Source of the DNA: a virus
Reading direction: 5' to 3' (one strand)
Virus record (IMG/VR): IMGVR_UViG_3300033182_000535
Span: 1 to 46,851 of that record
DNA: 46,851 nt
The translations under genes were made by a program, and so were the position numbers. The notes below the pieces were generated by a model that did not search any database, had not been told where the DNA came from, and worked only from the letters and a program-made list of their open reading frames with translations. Positions 43,969-46,851 of the stretch are shown piece by piece (positions within the stretch are counted from its first letter, which is position 1; each line of letters starts with the position of its first letter).

Positions 43969-45187
43969 GTATGTCCTCTAATAATTTTATAATTCGTTCG
44001 CGCTTGTTACTTAAAAATAATTCTTGGTTATGTAACAAGTCTGGTTTACACGCCATATACACGTCGTGTAGTTGTGCATTATTTAACGACACAGTATCAA
44101 GCACTGATTTTTGTGCCCGCATCCAGCGTTTGGTTGTATGCTCTTCACTATCATAACTCTGATCAATTATGTCATCAAACGTTTTGTACCCTAAGTCGCG
44201 TAACAGTTTCAAACTGTGTGCGCCACCAAATATGATAAATGGCTGTGCGTTTTTAATAGGTTTAAATGTTTTCTCTGTTATAAACGCACCGCCTGATTGA
44301 TCCACGTCCATGTGGCTTTCTAACACAATGTTTAAATAGGAATTGTCAAAATGTTCTGCTACTGCACGGGTATGATCGTTTTGTGCGTGTACGTCAAGTG
44401 TGTCTGCTTTAAACGGACAAGCGTCGATGAACTGGCTTATAACTTCTGGTAGTTGTCCAAAGTAGCCAATCTGTATAGGATTGTCTTCGTGTGTTTCTTC
44501 CGCTGAGATGTCTACACCGTAAGAGAAGTAACCATCCTGCCAATGTCCTTTACACCATAAACTTGCCATTACAGTAGCACGCCAACACTTGTGCATACGC
44601 ACTAGTGCAGTAAACTTTTTATGACGGGGTAAGTCGTGATATTCCACAGCGGGCACATCTCTATTACGGAATTGAAATAGCAGTTCGTCATCTACAACGT
44701 GGAACATATTGTCAATGTTTGCTGCTTCTGAATTGGCACTAACAAACAATACTTGCTCTCTAGGTACACCGTGTGCTTCGCACTGCTCAGTTAAATGATT
44801 GTCAATTACATAAGGATTGTCGCCTTCGCTGTAATAGAATAGCACACGCAGTTTCTTTTCTTTAACACGCTTTAACACATGCTCTGGGAATAGTGTAAAC
44901 CAATCTACACCAAAATCAAAGAATGCAAGTGCAATAGGATAGAATGTATTGTTGTCTGTTTGTGTTATGTCAGCAACGATCTCATAATCAATACCTGCAT
45001 ACTGCATATACTCAAACAACATAACAGGCTCTGAGTGCGGCCATGTAGTTGAGAACTGTCTCCATTCAGGAGTATAAGGCATTGCGCGATGTTTAGTTAT
45101 GTTAGGGTAGGCTTTTTCTAATACGATTTTGCCAAAGAACGGACCTTTGTTAATTACACAATGGTCTACATAAAATTTATACTGCAT
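43961..45187 (-). CDS. Putative GT-B-type glycosyltransferase (FITEKTFK motif)
   Basis: A 408-residue protein. Residues 302-309 read FITEKTFK, followed by PFIIFGGAHSLKLLRDLGY and IDQSYDSEE. The E-K pair followed by a 'PF(I/V)' strand resembles the nucleotide-sugar site of fucosyltransferase-like (GT10) and related GT-B enzymes. The N-terminal half contains VLFYYSEGDNPYVIDNH and a 'RMHKCWRATVMASLW' segment. The upstream gene is a clear paralogue in the C-terminal part. Its exact donor and acceptor are unknown. It overlaps both neighbours in the minus-strand operon. Confidence 0.5.
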   Translation of the reverse strand: MQYKFYVDHCVINKGPFFGKIVLEKAYPNITKHRAMPYTPEWRQFSTTWPHSEPVMLFEYMQYAGIDYEIVADITQTDNNTFYPIALAFFDFGVDWFTLFPEHVLKRVKEKKLRVLFYYSEGDNPYVIDNHLTEQCEAHGVPREQVLFVSANSEAANIDNMFHVVDDELLFQFRNRDVPAVEYHDLPRHKKFTALVRMHKCWRATVMASLWCKGHWQDGYFSYGVDISAEETHEDNPIQIGYFGQLPEVISQFIDACPFKADTLDVHAQNDHTRAVAEHFDNSYLNIVLESHMDVDQSGGAFITEKTFKPIKNAQPFIIFGGAHSLKLLRDLGYKTFDDIIDQSYDSEEHTTKRWMRAQKSVLDTVSLNNAQLHDVYMACKPDLLHNQELFLSNKRERIIKLLEDIHE

Positions 45188-46325
45188 GATCTCTTTCTAT
45201 TTGTGCAAGCATACCTTTGAACTCTTGCCATAATGCTTGTTCAAACTTACCACCATAAAAGTGTTGATAGTTATGTGTAGCAATCTTCGCACAATATTTG
45301 TACAAGTGTTGCTTCTCTCGTGTACTTAGCGCATTAATATCCTCAAGCAATTTACCTACCTTTTGTATGCGTAATAGATCATCTTCTTCCTCATCGTAGC
45401 TCTCGTCAATCTCTGAACCAAATGTTTGGAAGCCATACGAACGCAAGTATTCTAACGAATGCGCAGGTGCTACAAGTACGAAAGGCATTTCCATTGCTAT
45501 TGCTTTAAATGTTTTTTCTGTAATATGCAAACGCTTGCCAAAGTATACAGTTTCAGTTGGCACATAGAACATTGAATCCTCAGCAGCCGCAAAGTTGTCT
45601 AGCCAACATGATGCCATTTTCTGAGTATCCTCACCGGGGAATGTTCGAGGTAGGTCTGCGTTTGCAAATGTATCTGCACACGCATAACGTTCTGCAATAG
45701 TAGCAATGTCTACACCTTCTTCTGGGCATACACGCGGCGCACTAATATGATTATCCTCTAATCCGCGTTTAAACACTTCATTTAAAAACAACACACGATG
45801 GTCGCGTTTGCCGCCTACAATACGATTAGGGCTCATAAAAGTCTTGGTAGGGTTGCGTTCTTCTGCACGTTTCATTAAGAAGGTTTTATCGTAACCGCGG
45901 AACCAATCCAGTGTTGCCCAACCATGCCAAAAGTAGTAATAACTTTTCCATCCGTAGTGATCGCAGAGCTCTTTTACTTTCTCGCCTTTTTCGGATACAA
46001 TAATCTTACCATCATTTATAGGTATTTTGTTAACAACCACTTTGGGTCCATTATTGTTAATTGATGTACCGGTTTGATTGTTAATTAAATCTGCGTTTCT
46101 TATTGCAACTTCGTCAAATAGATGCTTGTAGAGATTAATATCAACCGGCTCCTGATCATGCATAAAGAAGTAGTTGTTTTCTGGTACGTCGTCGTATCCA
46201 TGATTAAATAGAGTATCAACACTAGTATGCCCTGGTGGATCGCAGTAGAACATTCTAACTCCTGGTAAATGCTCTTGCATCCAAGGCCAAAATGTGTTAT
46301 CATATAGTTCATCTATTCTAATCAT
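45177..46325 (-). CDS. Putative GT-B-type glycosyltransferase paralogue
   Basis: A 382-residue first gene of the minus-strand operon. It shares the C-terminal signature with the next gene: HITEKTFKAI (Glu270-Lys271), PFVLVAPAHSLEYLRSYGF and IDESYDEEEDD. It also has an early YFFMHDQEPVDINLY segment and 'RDHRVLFLNEVFKRGLEDN'. The start is only 5 bases from the divergent plus-strand ATG at 46331, so its promoter must lie within the neighbouring gene; I see no NATAAATA box there. It overlaps the downstream gene by 11 bases. Confidence 0.5.
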   Translation of the reverse strand: MIRIDELYDNTFWPWMQEHLPGVRMFYCDPPGHTSVDTLFNHGYDDVPENNYFFMHDQEPVDINLYKHLFDEVAIRNADLINNQTGTSINNNGPKVVVNKIPINDGKIIVSEKGEKVKELCDHYGWKSYYYFWHGWATLDWFRGYDKTFLMKRAEERNPTKTFMSPNRIVGGKRDHRVLFLNEVFKRGLEDNHISAPRVCPEEGVDIATIAERYACADTFANADLPRTFPGEDTQKMASCWLDNFAAAEDSMFYVPTETVYFGKRLHITEKTFKAIAMEMPFVLVAPAHSLEYLRSYGFQTFGSEIDESYDEEEDDLLRIQKVGKLLEDINALSTREKQHLYKYCAKIATHNYQHFYGGKFEQALWQEFKGMLAQIERDHAV

Positions 46326-46330
46326 ATATT

Positions 46331-46851
46331 ATGTTTGACGTATTCTATTTTAATAATAAACCTAACTTGTTTGCTCACGAACGTGAAGTAAAGTCTATTG
46401 AAGAAGCGCAGCAATTAAGTCGCACACGATTCTTTTGGATTGTTGATTACTTATGTGACTATACCAACTTTGATTTTCTTTGGGAACCTAAACCGTGGGA
46501 AGCGCATCAACGACACGTTTATGCAAGCCAACATCAGAAGGATTCTGGTACTGCCTTATATCCTAAATCAGGCTATACTGACACACAATATCACGCTGGC
46601 ATGATTGCAACACGCAAAACAGACTACACACACTGGAACGATACTGCATACGCAGACTTTGATTATAGTTGGCATCCAGACACAACTGAAGAACCTTACA
46701 TCTATCAGTTTGGCACTCAATGGCAAAAGACTGGTGGTCCACGATATACAGTACCAGGCGCCAGTGTTGTAAAGTACGTTAAAGAAAATCGCGTAAACAA
46801 AACCACAGTAGATGCGTATTGGGAAGATACATCGTTTGAAGGATTTGACTA
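46331..46851 (+). CDS. Conserved marine-phage hypothetical protein, 5' part (runs off window end)
   Basis: The frame is open from the ATG at 46331 to the window edge (173 complete codons seen). It begins FDVFYFNNKPNLFAHEREV, continues with RTRFFWIVDYLCDYTNFDF and KPWEAHQRHVYASQHQKDSG, then has FDYSWHPD and PYIYQFGTQWQKTGG. The many aromatic, Asp and Gly residues recall a protein seen beside glycosyltransferase-like genes in marine phages, but I cannot name a function. It is divergent from the minus-strand operon with a 5-base gap. Confidence 0.65.
   Translation, partial: MFDVFYFNNKPNLFAHEREVKSIEEAQQLSRTRFFWIVDYLCDYTNFDFLWEPKPWEAHQRHVYASQHQKDSGTALYPKSGYTDTQYHAGMIATRKTDYTHWNDTAYADFDYSWHPDTTEEPYIYQFGTQWQKTGGPRYTVPGASVVKYVKENRVNKTTVDAYWEDTSFEGFD

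Noticed and set aside
24275-46851. Bacterial chromosome fragment with a surface polysaccharide locus
   Set aside because: The cassette is joined by overlapping genes to T4-type gp4 and the structural module without a break, and small overlapping genes continue throughout.

Overview
The window looks like part of the genome of a marine T4-type contractile-tailed phage (myovirus), probably an environmental assembly. The evidence is T4-type baseplate wedge genes (gp25 and gp6), a T4-type head-completion nuclease (gp4), four intergenic copies of a T4-like late-promoter box (NATAAATA), tightly packed and overlapping genes, and structural proteins of the style seen in marine myoviruses. No integrase, transposase, tRNA or photosynthesis gene is visible. 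The host cannot be named from this sequence.

Layout. (1) 1-23,046, plus strand, virion structural module: the C-terminal end of an unidentified structural protein, gp25, gp6, a 5,114-residue baseplate/tail protein (15.3 kb), a small structural protein, a tail-fibre-like protein and a last structural protein. Between the last two genes lies a late-promoter box followed by an 84-nt element that can fold as a cloverleaf. A strong rho-independent terminator at 23,067-23,097 closes the module. (2) 23,128-24,282: a conserved small protein, gp4 nuclease and three very small proteins, one with a signal peptide. (3) 24,275-41,917, plus strand: a long run of mostly overlapping enzyme genes. It holds three GT-A-like glycosyltransferase candidates, seven radical SAM proteins with Cys-rich N-terminal (twitch/SPASM-like) domains, two homologous partner-like proteins, a NodU/CmcH/TobZ-type carbamoyltransferase, an SGNH-like hydrolase, a possible P-loop transferase and a 2-oxoglutarate/Fe(II) oxygenase. 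(4) 41,900-46,325, minus strand: an inverted four-gene operon of two GT-B-like proteins, an arginine:glycine-amidinotransferase-family enzyme and an eighth radical SAM protein. (5) 46,331 to the end: the start of a plus-strand gene that runs off the window.

The notable part is regions 3 and 4: eight radical SAM enzymes together with carbamoyl, amidino and glycosyl transfer, an oxygenase and a putative esterase within about 22 kb of one phage. This resembles a small biosynthetic cluster that builds or decorates a carbohydrate or aminocyclitol-like group on a virion, host-surface or DNA target. The substrate cannot be read from the sequence. DNA hypermodification and peptide (RiPP-like) modification remain alternatives. 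The start-stop overlaps at most junctions suggest co-transcription and translational coupling. No gap without a gene exceeds 300 bases.
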